Shown here: positions 8,614-17,470 of the stretch, one piece after another
How positions within the stretch are numbered: the stretch's first letter is position 1
Layout of the letters: each line of letters begins with the position of its first letter
Assembly: GCA_023639215.1 (NCBI GenBank)
Contig: CP097899.1
Location: forward strand, 4,708,001 to 4,772,000
Length of the DNA stretch: 64,000 nucleotides
Reading direction: 5' to 3'
Source: Candidatus Pristimantibacillus lignocellulolyticus
Lineage (GTDB): Bacteria > Bacillota > Bacilli > Paenibacillales > Paenibacillaceae
Notes under the pieces: generated by a model
What the model saw: the letters and a program-made list of their open reading frames with translations, nothing else
Told to the model about the DNA's origin: nothing
Database searches by the model: none
Made by a program: the position numbers and the translations under genes

Positions 8614-9369
8614 CTATAAGGCAATCTGTTCTTTAATAAGTTGTAATATTTTCTTCTCAAGACGTGACACCTGCACTTGAGAAATACCGAGTCGATTGGC
8701 AACTTCTGATTGTGTCTTATCGCGATAATAGCGCAAATATACAATCATACGTTCACGCTCACTTAGTCCACCAATCGCCTCTGTTAACGCTAATTTATCG
8801 AACCATTTATCTTGCGAATCATCTGCAATCTGATCCATGAGCGTAATTGGATCACCGTCATTTTCAAAAACTGTTTCATGAATGGATGTTGGTGGCTTGT
8901 TAGCCTCCTGAGCGAAGATAACGTCCTCAGGCGTAATCCCCAATCGTTCCGCAACTTCAGAAATAGTCGGTAATCTTCCCATTGTTTTGGAAAGTTCATC
9001 TTTCATTTTACGTACCTTATTGGCGGTTTCTTTCAAGGATCGGCTAACCTTGAGTGTTCCATCATCACGTAAGAAACGTTGAATCTCACCAATAATCATT
9101 GGAACTGCATATGTAGAAAACTTTACATCATAAGATAAATCAAATTTATCTACAGACTTGAGCAGTCCAATGCATCCGATTTGAAATAGATCCTCTGGCT
9201 CATATCCTCGATTCATAAAGCGCTGCACGACTGACCAGACAAGCCTAATATTTGAGTTAACAAGACGATCTCGCGCTTCCATATCACCTGATTGGCTTAA
9301 GGCGATTAATCGCTTCACCTCAGAATCTTCCAAATACGGTTGGCCCGTTTGCTTAAAATCGACTTTCAT
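8614..9369 (-). CDS. sigF: RNA polymerase sporulation sigma factor F
   Basis: A 251-residue sigma-70-type factor that starts forespore gene expression. Region 2 is visible as DLFQIGCIGLLKSVDKFD with KFSTYAVPMI, region 3 around PTISEVAERLGI, and region 4 as the helix-turn-helix SEVANRLGISQVQVSRLEKK. The ATG at MKVDFKQ is preferred: AGGGG lies 9 bases upstream, while a TTG three codons earlier abuts that site. It is the last gene of spoIIAA-spoIIAB-sigF and is held inactive by SpoIIAB until asymmetric division. Confidence 0.97.
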   Translation of the reverse strand: MKVDFKQTGQPYLEDSEVKRLIALSQSGDMEARDRLVNSNIRLVWSVVQRFMNRGYEPEDLFQIGCIGLLKSVDKFDLSYDVKFSTYAVPMIIGEIQRFLRDDGTLKVSRSLKETANKVRKMKDELSKTMGRLPTISEVAERLGITPEDVIFAQEANKPPTSIHETVFENDGDPITLMDQIADDSQDKWFDKLALTEAIGGLSERERMIVYLRYYRDKTQSEVANRLGISQVQVSRLEKKILQLIKEQIAL

Positions 9370-9388
9370 GAGGTTCAACCCCTATGCT

Positions 9389-9835
9389 CTAGTAATAGAG
9401 CGCTTTTTTTGATTCAATGCGCTTCGTCATTATAATACGAGTTCCACCGCCGACAGTGCTTGATGCTTCGAAATGATCCATAAAATTCTCCATAATCGTA
9501 AAACCCATTCCAGCACGTTCTCCATCAGATAATGTAGTGAATAAAGGTTGACGTGCAAGTTCCATATCTTCTATCCCTTTACCACTATCACTAATTTCGA
9601 TGATGATTCGATCATTTTCAATACTTGCATTAATCTCTACTTCTTGACTTGGATCATTATCATATCCGTGAATAATGCAGTTTGTTACTGCTTCAGATAC
9701 AACTGTTTTTAAATCATTTAATTCTTCTAATGTAGGATCTAGTTGACTGGCAAATGCAGCAATTGCAATACGAGAGAGCGATTCATTCTCAGATCTAGCA
9801 CTAAATACTAGTCTCATTTTATTTCCCGCGTTCAT
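9389..9835 (-). CDS. spoIIAB: Anti-sigma F factor / serine kinase
   Basis: A 148-residue GHKL-type kinase. The N box is SEAVTNCIIHGY, the G1 box DSGKGIEDM, and the G2 box GERAGMGFTIME. It binds and inhibits sigma F and phosphorylates SpoIIAA. Its ATG overlaps the spoIIAA stop in ATGA with GGAGGTGG just upstream, giving tight coupling so that partner proteins are made in ratio. The gap to sigF is 19 bases. Confidence 0.97.
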   Translation of the reverse strand: MNAGNKMRLVFSARSENESLSRIAIAAFASQLDPTLEELNDLKTVVSEAVTNCIIHGYDNDPSQEVEINASIENDRIIIEISDSGKGIEDMELARQPLFTTLSDGERAGMGFTIMENFMDHFEASSTVGGGTRIIMTKRIESKKALYY

Positions 9836-10185
9836 GATACCACCTCCAAGCTAGAAAGTGCGCGAACCTCATCGTCATATACATCGATAATTTTGAATAA
9901 ACCAGATAGCTCTAACAGCTTGTGTACTGGTGAATCAATATGACAAAGAATTAATTTTCCGCCCCTATTCTTCAACTGCTTGTAACGACCGAGCAGTACG
10001 CCAATACCTGAACTGTCCATGAAGGTTAATGTTTCTAAATTCATCACCATATGATGTGAATTCTCCTTCAAAAGCACTTCATCCAGCTTTAGTCGAACAT
10101 CCTCAGAAGTATGATGATCTAGTTCTCCGGTTAGGCGTACAATGACAACATTTCGATTGTGTACTACTTCTGTGCGCAATGACAT
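9832..10185 (-). CDS. spoIIAA: Anti-anti-sigma F factor
   Basis: A 117-residue STAS-domain protein. The conserved phosphorylation loop FMDSSGIG places the target serine at residue 58, as in B. subtilis. Dephosphorylated by SpoIIE in the forespore, it frees sigma F from SpoIIAB. It is the first gene of the tricistronic operon behind the sigma-H promoter at 10256-10283. Confidence 0.97.
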   Translation of the reverse strand: MSLRTEVVHNRNVVIVRLTGELDHHTSEDVRLKLDEVLLKENSHHMVMNLETLTFMDSSGIGVLLGRYKQLKNRGGKLILCHIDSPVHKLLELSGLFKIIDVYDDEVRALSSLEVVS

Positions 10186-10255
10186 CCATCGCTCAGCTCC
10201 TCATCGTTATATTTGTGTCAAATAAAACTAGCTGCTTTTTGGCGAATAGAGAATC

Positions 10256-10283
10256 ATTCCACATCTGCATTGTTAATTCCTGC
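10256..10283 (-). promoter_or_regulatory. Sigma-H promoter of spoIIAA-spoIIAB-sigF
   Basis: On the minus strand GCAGGAATT (matching RNAGGAWWW) and GTGGAAT (matching RNNGAAT) are 12 bases apart. The operon is known to be sigma-H and Spo0A dependent in Bacillus; position and fit support the same here. Confidence 0.75.
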
Positions 10284-10338
10284 ACCGTGACAAAACTAGA
10301 AGAAAACGGTCAATTGCCGACAAATACTTCACATGATC

Positions 10339-11541
10339 TTACTTAAATAAGCTCTGCGTGGAACGTTTTAATAAGCGGAACCAGTTTACTTTCTCAACCG
10401 TTCGTGGTGCTAGCAATTCAAATTCTTTCATCGCTTGTTCACCTTGATAAATAGTTAACTTCCCAATCGGTTGGCCCGCAACAATCGGTGCTTTTATTGA
10501 TTTATCCATATCAACTTCATAGTGAATTTTTGAAGTATCACTACCTCGTTTAATAAGAATCGAGAAAGGTTGCTCTGCAGCAAGATCAACTCTGCTCTCC
10601 ATTCCTTTTTCAATCTCAAGCGAACCAATCGTTGCTCCCTTTTCTATAACGACATGATTACTATACTGTGCAAAAGCGTAATCCATCATTTGTGAAACAT
10701 CGGAGTTTCTTACTTTTGTATTAGGTGCTCCCATAACAACTGCGATTACCCGCATTCCATCACGAGCTGCAGATGCTGACAAACAGAACTTCGCTTCGCT
10801 GGTATAACCAGTTTTAACACCATCCGCACCTGGATAGAAACGTACCAATTTATTCGTATTTACAAGCCAGAACGGTTTTTCGGAATCTTTACGAAGATAA
10901 TCTTGGTACTTCCCTGTAAACTGCCTGATTAAATCATATTTCATTAATTCACGCGATACTAATGCGATATCATAAGCGGAAGAGTAATGATTCTCTACCG
11001 GTAACCCATTAGAGTTCATGAAATGAGTGTTATTCATACCAAGTTGCTTGGCACGTTCGTTCATTAGCTTGACGAACTCCTCTTCTGTTCCACCTAACTT
11101 TTCAGCTAAAGCAACTGAAGCATCATTTCCAGATGCCATAGCTACACCTTTTAGCATCTCTTCTACAGACATTTCTTCGCCTTCTTCAAGAAAGATTTGT
11201 GATCCTCCCATAGACGCTGCGTTTGCACTTGTACGAACCATATCTGTTAATTTCATCTTCCCTTGACCGACTGCTTCCATAACTAGTAGCATCGTCATTA
11301 CTTTCGTAATGCTCGCAGGAGGTAGTTTTTCGTTACTATTTTTCTCAAAAATAATGGTGCCGCTATCTGCATCTATTAATACTGCTGAAGCAGCGTTTAG
11401 TGCAAGTGTTGGTCCAACATTAGAGTTCGTTTCAATTGTTTCTACCTCTTCAGATGATAGCGTAAGCGCGTCAATCGTTGCTCCAGAATAACTGGACGAA
11501 ATGAGGCAAGTTAATACCAACATCAATACTATTTTTTTCAA
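10339..11541 (-). CDS. dacF: D-alanyl-D-alanine carboxypeptidase DacF
   Basis: A 400-residue secreted penicillin-binding protein that trims D-Ala from peptidoglycan stem peptides; DacF affects cortex cross-linking in spores. It has an N-terminal signal sequence (about 1-22). The three active-site motifs are SITK (serine near 77), SGN in MASGNDASVAL, and KTG in GVKTGYT. A C-terminal beta domain follows from about 290. The start is TTG with AGGAGGG seven bases upstream. The 5' region contains the inverted-repeat leader described at 11558-11612. It lies directly upstream of spoIIAA, the usual place. Confidence 0.95.
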   Translation of the reverse strand: MKKIVLMLVLTCLISSSYSGATIDALTLSSEEVETIETNSNVGPTLALNAASAVLIDADSGTIIFEKNSNEKLPPASITKVMTMLLVMEAVGQGKMKLTDMVRTSANAASMGGSQIFLEEGEEMSVEEMLKGVAMASGNDASVALAEKLGGTEEEFVKLMNERAKQLGMNNTHFMNSNGLPVENHYSSAYDIALVSRELMKYDLIRQFTGKYQDYLRKDSEKPFWLVNTNKLVRFYPGADGVKTGYTSEAKFCLSASAARDGMRVIAVVMGAPNTKVRNSDVSQMMDYAFAQYSNHVVIEKGATIGSLEIEKGMESRVDLAAEQPFSILIKRGSDTSKIHYEVDMDKSIKAPIVAGQPIGKLTIYQGEQAMKEFELLAPRTVEKVNWFRLLKRSTQSLFK

Positions 11542-11557
11542 CTTATGTCCCTCCTAC

Positions 11558-11612
11558 AAACTTTTCGTATTTTCTTGAGAAGCTTCCTTGTAACGAAAAG
11601 TTACTTCGGAAA
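11558..11612 (-). repeat. Inverted-repeat leader element before dacF
   Basis: On the minus strand TTTCCGAAGT is followed by the arm AACTTTTCGT, a 24-base loop, the complementary arm ACGAAAAGTT, then the ribosome binding site. It is related to elements before deoB, xerD and the DUF4227 gene. The arms differ between copies but stay complementary. Confidence 0.7.
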
Positions 11613-11836
11613 CATAAACCTAATTAGCTGTTCTTCTAGACATAATGAAAACAGTCTTCATTAGTTGTCTCACTTACTTAGTCATTGTTGACGAATATAT
11701 TAAAAATTATTCCATCCATAGTAGTATTCATCTTTGTGAGTAGCGACAAGTTATGTAAGTTGAATCGTATTTAGAGTTTCAACTAGTAGAAAATAGATAT
11801 ACAAAAAATTGAAGAAACAATAATGAACTTACAAAA

Positions 11837-11885
11837 TCAAAAAAGCCTGCAAAGCAATAGCTTATCGCTACCACTTTACAGGCTT
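11837..11885 (-). terminator. Terminator after pdp
   Basis: A hairpin with AAGCCTG..AAAG/CTTT..CAGGCTT arms is followed by a T-run on the minus strand, 18 bases after the pdp stop. The rest of the 360-base gap to dacF holds only the leader element and plain A+T-rich sequence. Confidence 0.8.
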
Positions 11886-11902
11886 CAATATTTTAGTGTG
11901 CT

Positions 11903-13231
11903 CTACAATGTAGTCACTCCATCTTTTGTCACAATCGCCATTAAGAGAGGACGTAATTGTGGATTCTGCTCACTAATATGATAAGCGCTATGAACCATCA
12001 TGACCGGCTCTGAGTGCTCGTCCAATTCTTTATTCACATGTAGTGTCGCTAGCACTTCACCTTGCCGCACGGCGTCTCCTACCTTCTTTTGGAGTACAAT
12101 TCCAACTGCATGATCAATCGACTCTTCCTTAGTAGCTCGACCAGCACCTAGTTTCATCGCCGCAATTCCTAGTTGCTCAGCACCTATCGCATTTACATAA
12201 CCTGAATGTTGGCTCTTCACATCGTACAGTTTAGATGCCTGAGGTAGTTTATTCACATCATAAATAATTGATCCATCTCCACCCTGAGCTTCCACTAGCT
12301 CTTGTAACTTAAGTAATGCCTTACCGCTTCGTAAGCACTCTACTACAACATCTCTAGCTTCTTCATAACTATTAGCCTGTTGACCCAATACAACCATATG
12401 TGCAGCAAGTGTGATGCAGAGTTCAGTAAGATCAGTAGGTCCTTTACCTTGTAGTGTAACTATCGCTTCTTCGACTTCAAGCGCATTACCGATGGCAAAT
12501 CCTAATGGCTGATCCATATCACTTATGACTGCCGCTGTATCACGACCAACTTCCGTTCCAATACTAACCATCATCTGTGCTAATTCGATTGACTCTTCTA
12601 GCGTTTTCATAAAAGCCCCGTTGCCTGTCTTTACATCAAGCACAATAGCATCTGCACCTGCAGCAATCTTCTTACTCATAATAGAGCTTGATATAAGCGG
12701 AATCGATTCAACTGTTGCAGTAACATCACGAAGTGCATACAATTGTTTGTCTGCTGGTGCCAAATCACCACTTTGACCAATAATAGATACGCCTATCTTA
12801 TTCACTTGATCAACAAATTGTTGTTGAGTGCGTTCCGTGTGGAAACCAGCTATAGATTCTAGCTTATCAACAGTACCTCCAGTATGACCAAGACCTCTAC
12901 CAGACATTTTCGCAACTGGAACTCCTAACGCTGCAACAAGTGGAGCTAGAATTAGACTAGTTTTATCACCGACTCCACCAGTAGAATGCTTGTCTACCTT
13001 CACGCCATTGATCGCTGACAAGTCAATTTGATCTCCTGAGCTCGCCATAGCTAAAGTCAAATCCGCTACTTCTCTAGGCGTCATTCCATTAAAATAAACG
13101 GCCATCGTCCATGCAGACATCTGGTAATCCGGAATGTTACCTAGACAATACTGCTCAATCCATTCATTAATTTCTTGAGTAGATAACTCTTTTCCATCGC
13201 GCTTCTTCTGTATAAAATCTACTGCTCTCAT
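11903..13231 (-). CDS. pdp: Pyrimidine-nucleoside phosphorylase
   Basis: A 442-residue homodimeric cytosolic enzyme that splits uridine, deoxyuridine and thymidine to base and (deoxy)ribose 1-phosphate. Signature segments are DKHSTGGVGDKTSLILAP and KMSGRGLGHTGGTVDKLES. The all-alpha N-terminal domain, central phosphate-binding domain and C-terminal domain (VGDAVRQGEVL) are complete. GGAGG precedes ATG. With punA and deoB it forms a salvage set whose product feeds into pentose phosphates. Confidence 0.96.
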   Translation of the reverse strand: MRAVDFIQKKRDGKELSTQEINEWIEQYCLGNIPDYQMSAWTMAVYFNGMTPREVADLTLAMASSGDQIDLSAINGVKVDKHSTGGVGDKTSLILAPLVAALGVPVAKMSGRGLGHTGGTVDKLESIAGFHTERTQQQFVDQVNKIGVSIIGQSGDLAPADKQLYALRDVTATVESIPLISSSIMSKKIAAGADAIVLDVKTGNGAFMKTLEESIELAQMMVSIGTEVGRDTAAVISDMDQPLGFAIGNALEVEEAIVTLQGKGPTDLTELCITLAAHMVVLGQQANSYEEARDVVVECLRSGKALLKLQELVEAQGGDGSIIYDVNKLPQASKLYDVKSQHSGYVNAIGAEQLGIAAMKLGAGRATKEESIDHAVGIVLQKKVGDAVRQGEVLATLHVNKELDEHSEPVMMVHSAYHISEQNPQLRPLLMAIVTKDGVTTL

Positions 13232-13487
13232 GAGTTACCTCCATTAAGTATGCTAGTGAATTTTGAATATGTCCTCGCGATCAGTTGAAGTCATAAGTGT
13301 AATTAGCGATTACAAAGCTATATCTCTTAGAATAAGAAGCTCAAAGTACATTTCTATACAAGAGCATCTGTAATTGTAGTGTAAGAAACATAATACGGTA
13401 GCAATGCTGTCTCAATAAAATATTAGATTAAATATCGATTATGTTTCTTATCAGATTCATGAAATTTAGAAAACTCTTCAAACAACT

Positions 13488-13682
13488 TTACAAAGCACAG
13501 GTTAACAACGGATAACTCGCATGACTATATTGCGCCTTCATGATGTATTCATCAAGAGTTTGACTAAGTACAATAACATCATGATGTAGCAAGCTACCTC
13601 GTTGGCTTGCTGTAATTTCCATCTGTTTGCGGAGAAATTCAATTTTCACATTAAGCTGACTGTCTATCACTTGTCTAACCAT
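13488..13682 (-). CDS. Spo0E-like aspartyl-phosphate phosphatase
   Basis: A small protein (up to 64 residues) with the Spo0E pattern: IEFLRKQM at the start of helix 1 and the signature LSQTLDEYI (family SQxLD) in helix 2. Spo0E proteins dephosphorylate Spo0A-P and delay sporulation. The annotated ATG has AAGAAGG immediately adjacent, which is too close; the GTG at codon 5 would be better spaced, so the exact start is uncertain. The final 15 residues beyond the motif are not conserved. It lies between pdp and punA. Confidence 0.72.
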   Translation of the reverse strand: MVRQVIDSQLNVKIEFLRKQMEITASQRGSLLHHDVIVLSQTLDEYIMKAQYSHASYPLLTCAL

Positions 13683-13796
13683 CCTTCTTCATAATAACTT
13701 GTTTTACGCAGACTACTAAGACATTATACGACGAAGTGATTTTCGAATGTTGTCACAATCCGTCAGTTCAATTGTGACAACATTGTGACAGTTTTA

Positions 13797-14624
13797 TTAG
13801 ATTTTGGCGATTAATGACGTAACTAGCTCTAAAAATTGCGATTTAACTCGATCAGTCGTTTCCATAACTTCCACATGCGACAATGGTTGATCCAATATAC
13901 CTGCTGCCATATTACTAATACACGAAATACCGACAACTTCAATTCCACTATGTCGAGCTGCAATAACTTCAGCAACCGTTGACATTCCTACTGCATCAGC
14001 ACCAATGATTCGTAACATTCTAATCTCAGCGGGTGTTTCGTAGGATGGACCAAGTAATCCAGCATATACACCTTCAACAAGCCCTATTCCTTTTTCAGAT
14101 GCCACATTTTTTGCAATCTCTCTCAAACGTTTACTATACGCTTCAGACATATCTGGGAACCTTGCACCTAGATCAGCGTCATTAGCTCCGATCAACGGAT
14201 TTTTACCTGTTAGATTCAAATGATCTGAGATTAACATTAGATTACCTGATGCAAACTCTAAATTAATACCACCAGCTGCATTTGTTACAATTAGAGATTT
14301 GACACCTAATGCTTTCATCACTCTAACTGGAAACGCCGTTACTTCTGGTGAATATCCTTCGTACATATGGAAACGACCACGCATAAGTACAACTGTTTTT
14401 CCTGCAATGGTTCCAATCATTAATTCACCGGCATGACCTTCAACCGTAGATACAGGAAAATGAGGAATATCTTCATAAGAAATTACTGTTGCGCTATCAA
14501 TATGATCTCCTAACACACCTAACCCTGATCCAAGGATAAGACCAATCTCCGGCATTACATTTATTTGCTCTGCAATATATTGTGCTGCTTCTTTAATTTG
14601 CTGACTTGCAGTAATTGTACTCAT
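13797..14624 (-). CDS. punA: Purine-nucleoside phosphorylase
   Basis: A 275-residue trimeric PNP that splits inosine and guanosine to base and ribose 1-phosphate. Conserved segments include LILGSGLG (phosphate loop), GRFHMYEGY, TNAAGGIN, GPSYETPAEIRML (base-binding), and GMSTVAEVIAARH. AGGGGGA lies before ATG. It is 116 bases downstream of deoB on the same strand. Confidence 0.96.
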   Translation of the reverse strand: MSTITASQQIKEAAQYIAEQINVMPEIGLILGSGLGVLGDHIDSATVISYEDIPHFPVSTVEGHAGELMIGTIAGKTVVLMRGRFHMYEGYSPEVTAFPVRVMKALGVKSLIVTNAAGGINLEFASGNLMLISDHLNLTGKNPLIGANDADLGARFPDMSEAYSKRLREIAKNVASEKGIGLVEGVYAGLLGPSYETPAEIRMLRIIGADAVGMSTVAEVIAARHSGIEVVGISCISNMAAGILDQPLSHVEVMETTDRVKSQFLELVTSLIAKI

Positions 14625-14704
14625 CTTAATTCCCCCTAAATTATATTCACTATTCTAATGTGACTACTTGTCCTACGTTACTTTGAATAACCTATAGCTC
14701 ATCA

Positions 14705-14735
14705 CATCGTTATCAGAGTCCGCTTTTTGAACTAC
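14705..14735 (-). repeat. Fragment of the 190-bp repeat family
   Basis: The segment AGTTCAAAAAGCGGACT and the following TGATAACGATG (minus strand) are nearly identical to the start of the repeat units at 21065, 21253 and 21443. Only this terminal part is present, between deoB and punA. Confidence 0.75.
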
Positions 14736-14740
14736 CTCTA

Positions 14741-15922
14741 TTATTGAAGTAGAGACAAGAAGCTATTTCCTGTCGGCGGTGCCGCTACTTCGAAATTATC
14801 CGCGATTGTAGCTCCTAAATCTGCAAATGTCGATCTCGTCTCAAGTTGTTGAGGATCTTTCAAGGACGGACTATACAACAAGATAGGAACATATTCACGA
14901 GTATGATCCGTTCCAGGGTGAGTAGGATCATTACCGTGGTCAGCAGTAATAATCAATAGATCACGTTCGCCTATTTGCTCCATCATTGCAGGTAAAGCTT
15001 CATCAAATTGTTCTAATGCTTTGCCATAACCGATTGGATCACGACGATGACCGTACAGAGAATCGAAATCAACGAGATTCGTAAATAAGAAACCATTAAA
15101 TTTTGTTTTCAAAAGTTCAATCGTTTGTTGAATCCCCTCTTCATTGCTTTTCGAAGGATTGGATTGATTGATTCCCTCACTATCAAATATATCATAGATT
15201 TTCCCAACAGAGATCGTCTCAAAACCACCATCTTGCAATTCGTTAAGTACTGTTCTTTGCGGTGGTTTCAAAGCATAATCATGTCGATGAGGTGTACGCT
15301 TGAAATCTCCTGGTGAACCAACATAAGGTCTAGCAATAACTCGTCCTACAGAGAAGCGATCTTCCATCGTTAATTCGCGAGCAATTTCACAAGCTTTATA
15401 CAGTTCCTCCAGTGGAATAATTTCCTCATGGGCTGCTAACTGGAATACACTATCTGCACTTGTATATACAATCCAAGCACCACTCTTCATTTGCTCTTCG
15501 CCAAGCTCATCTAAAATCTCCGTACCACTGGCAGGTTTATTTCCAATCACTTTTCTGCCAGTACGAGTCTCAAACTGCTCAATTAACTCTTCTGGAAACC
15601 CATCAGGGAAAGTTTGAAAAGGAGTCTCAATAAGTAGCCCCATGATTTCCCAATGACCAGTCATTGTATCTTTGCCGACTGAAGCTTCTGCCATCTTTCC
15701 ATAATAGGCTTGAGGCTTCTTCGTTGAATCTGGCTTCCATTCGTGAATAGGTGCAATTCGATCCAACCCTAACGCTCTAAGATGAGGTAGATTAAGTGCC
15801 GGATATTCACGAGCGATATGACCAAGAGTATGACTTCCTACATCACCAAATTGATCAGCATCTGGTAATTCACCAATACCTACACTATCCAATACAACGA
15901 CAGCAATTCGATCAAACTTCAT
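14741..15922 (-). CDS. deoB: Phosphopentomutase
   Basis: A 393-residue alkaline-phosphatase-superfamily enzyme interconverting (deoxy)ribose 1- and 5-phosphate, linking nucleoside phosphorolysis to central metabolism. Metal-binding and catalytic parts are VVLDSVGIGELPDA, SVGKDTMTGHWE (nucleophile threonine), NLVDFDSLYGHRRD, ITADHGNDPTHPGTDHTRE. The start has AGGAG ten bases upstream. Its 5' region consists of a 63-bp tandem repeat built from the inverted-repeat leader. Confidence 0.96.
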   Translation of the reverse strand: MKFDRIAVVVLDSVGIGELPDADQFGDVGSHTLGHIAREYPALNLPHLRALGLDRIAPIHEWKPDSTKKPQAYYGKMAEASVGKDTMTGHWEIMGLLIETPFQTFPDGFPEELIEQFETRTGRKVIGNKPASGTEILDELGEEQMKSGAWIVYTSADSVFQLAAHEEIIPLEELYKACEIARELTMEDRFSVGRVIARPYVGSPGDFKRTPHRHDYALKPPQRTVLNELQDGGFETISVGKIYDIFDSEGINQSNPSKSNEEGIQQTIELLKTKFNGFLFTNLVDFDSLYGHRRDPIGYGKALEQFDEALPAMMEQIGERDLLIITADHGNDPTHPGTDHTREYVPILLYSPSLKDPQQLETRSTFADLGATIADNFEVAAPPTGNSFLSLLQ

Positions 15923-15935
15923 ATGATCACTCCTA

Positions 15936-16200
15936 AACTTTTTGTATCTTCATGGTTGACTTCTTAGCAACAAAAAGTCACTTCGGAAGCATATACTAAA
16001 CTTTTTGTATCTTCATGGTTGACTTCTTAGCAACAAAAAGTCACTTCGGAAGCATATACTAAACTTTTTGTGTCTACATGGTTGACTTCTTAGCAACAAA
16101 AAGTCACTTCGGAAGCATATACTAAACTTTTTGTATCTTCATGGTTGACTTCTTAGCAACAAAAAGTCTCTTCGGAAGTATTACTAATTTTTTTGTGTAG
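15936..16200 (-). repeat. 63-bp tandem repeat (about 4.2 copies) before deoB
   Basis: Copies begin at 15936, 15999, 16062 and 16125, each 63 bases, with a diverged partial copy from about 16186. Each holds the arms ACTTTTTGT and ACAAAAAGT around a 25-base loop plus CTTCCGAAG. Copies differ at only a few positions. It fills the whole 308-base gap between deoB and xerD. It is not a CRISPR: repeats are contiguous with no spacers. Confidence 0.92.
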
Positions 16201-16230
16201 TCATGCAAATGACAAGTAACATTTCGCATC

Positions 16231-17121
16231 TTAGGCTCTTGGGTGTGAGCTACTGTATACATCCTTCATTTTCGACTTAGCGATTGAAGTGTATTTCATC
16301 GTCGAAGTAATATCGACATGCCCGAGAATTTCTTGTACCGCTCTTACATCAGCACCATTTTCCAGTAAATGAGCAGCAACAGAGTGTCTCAACGTATGAG
16401 GTGTAATCTCTTCTGACACACCCGCTTCAAGGGCGTATTTTTTAATAATTTTCCAGAAGCCTTGCCTTGTTATTCGCCCACCATGATGATTGAGAAATAA
16501 CACTTCTTGTTGCGTACTCTCTACCGCTAATTGAGCTCTACCATGTTCCAAATAAGCCTCAATGGCTTCTTTGGCGTAATTGCCAAAAGGTACAAACCGC
16601 TCTTTCTGGCTTGGACTTATTACTTGGATAAATCCTAGAGATAGATGAACATGATCTACATTCAGAGAAACTAATTCTGTTACTCTAATACCTGTAGCAT
16701 ACAGCAGCTCTAACATGGCTTTATCACGAATACCTACTGCAGTTGACAAGTCAGGTACTTGAAGCAAGCGATTCGTATCTTCTTGCGATATTATTTGCGG
16801 CACTTTTTTCTCGAGTTTTGGGGCTTCTATAAATATGGAAGGGTCATGTGAGATGAAATCATGAATAATAAGATAGTGGAAAAGGGCACGGATGGATACC
16901 ACATGTCTAGCAATAGTGGCTGGCTTAAGATCCGCTTCTTTCAACTGCATCATATACTTCAAAGTATGATGCTTATGTACGCTTGTCCATCCCTTTACAC
17001 CTTCACCTTCAAGATAGCCAGTAAATTTTAACAGATCTCTTTCATATGACTGATAGGAGTTTGTCGTTAGCTTACGTTCTTGTTGTAAAACTTTTAAGTA
17101 TTGATGTAACTGCTCGTACAT
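16231..17121 (-). CDS. xerD: Site-specific tyrosine recombinase XerD
   Basis: A 296-residue recombinase that with XerC resolves chromosome dimers at dif. The N-terminal SAM-like domain (1-90) precedes the catalytic domain with arginine in YATGIRVTEL, a lysine in SQKERFVPFG, HTLRH, LGH and the nucleophile tyrosine in TMKYTSI. The start MYEQLHQ is chosen because AAGGAG lies 7 bases upstream; an ATG eight codons earlier has none. The classic position between fur and deoB favours XerD over other integrases. Confidence 0.95.
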   Translation of the reverse strand: MYEQLHQYLKVLQQERKLTTNSYQSYERDLLKFTGYLEGEGVKGWTSVHKHHTLKYMMQLKEADLKPATIARHVVSIRALFHYLIIHDFISHDPSIFIEAPKLEKKVPQIISQEDTNRLLQVPDLSTAVGIRDKAMLELLYATGIRVTELVSLNVDHVHLSLGFIQVISPSQKERFVPFGNYAKEAIEAYLEHGRAQLAVESTQQEVLFLNHHGGRITRQGFWKIIKKYALEAGVSEEITPHTLRHSVAAHLLENGADVRAVQEILGHVDITSTMKYTSIAKSKMKDVYSSSHPRA

Positions 17122-17134
17122 CCTCCCACTCCTT

Positions 17135-17193
17135 AAACTTTTCATTTAAAATCTCTATTACACTTCTCGCAAATGAAAAGTACTTCGAAAGCA
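17135..17193 (-). repeat. Inverted-repeat leader element before xerD
   Basis: Minus strand: GCTTTCGAAGT, arm ACTTTTCATTT, a 23-base loop, arm AAATGAAAAGT, then the ribosome binding site. The arm bases differ from the dacF and deoB copies, but pairing is kept. Confidence 0.7.
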
Positions 17194-17226
17194 TTGACTT
17201 TTACGAGGTATATCATTACCTATTTT

Positions 17227-17457
17227 CTATTCTCCATACCACAAAAACCAAACTAAACGATCTGGCATAGAACTTTTATCAATATATTGTGACGAACTAT
17301 CGAATACTTTCACTGCGTTTCCAATCGGTTTTTGGTAATGAGTATTTGGTTGAATCAGTTGCTGTACCCATTGATAAGCAGTTGCAACTATAACGAGTAA
17401 TACGATGAACAAAAAAAAGAAAAGCAGTTTATGTATCATATCCTTCATAATAACCAT
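17227..17457 (-). CDS. DUF4227 family membrane protein (YqzK-like)
   Basis: A 76-residue protein with one N-terminal membrane span (about 9-28, rich in Phe, Leu, Ile and Val) and a short extracytoplasmic domain ending DRLVWFLWYGE. The gene between fur and xerD in Bacillales is the DUF4227 protein YqzK, and size and topology agree. Function is unknown. The start ATG is the one 7 bases after AGGAGGT; an earlier ATG is too close. The 5' region carries the shared leader element. Confidence 0.75.
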   Translation of the reverse strand: MVIMKDMIHKLLFFFLFIVLLVIVATAYQWVQQLIQPNTHYQKPIGNAVKVFDSSSQYIDKSSMPDRLVWFLWYGE

Positions 17458-17470
17458 CAACATACCTCCT

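Noticed and set aside
15936..16200. Possible CRISPR array
   Set aside because: The 63-base units are contiguous and nearly identical; there are no unique spacers and no cas genes.
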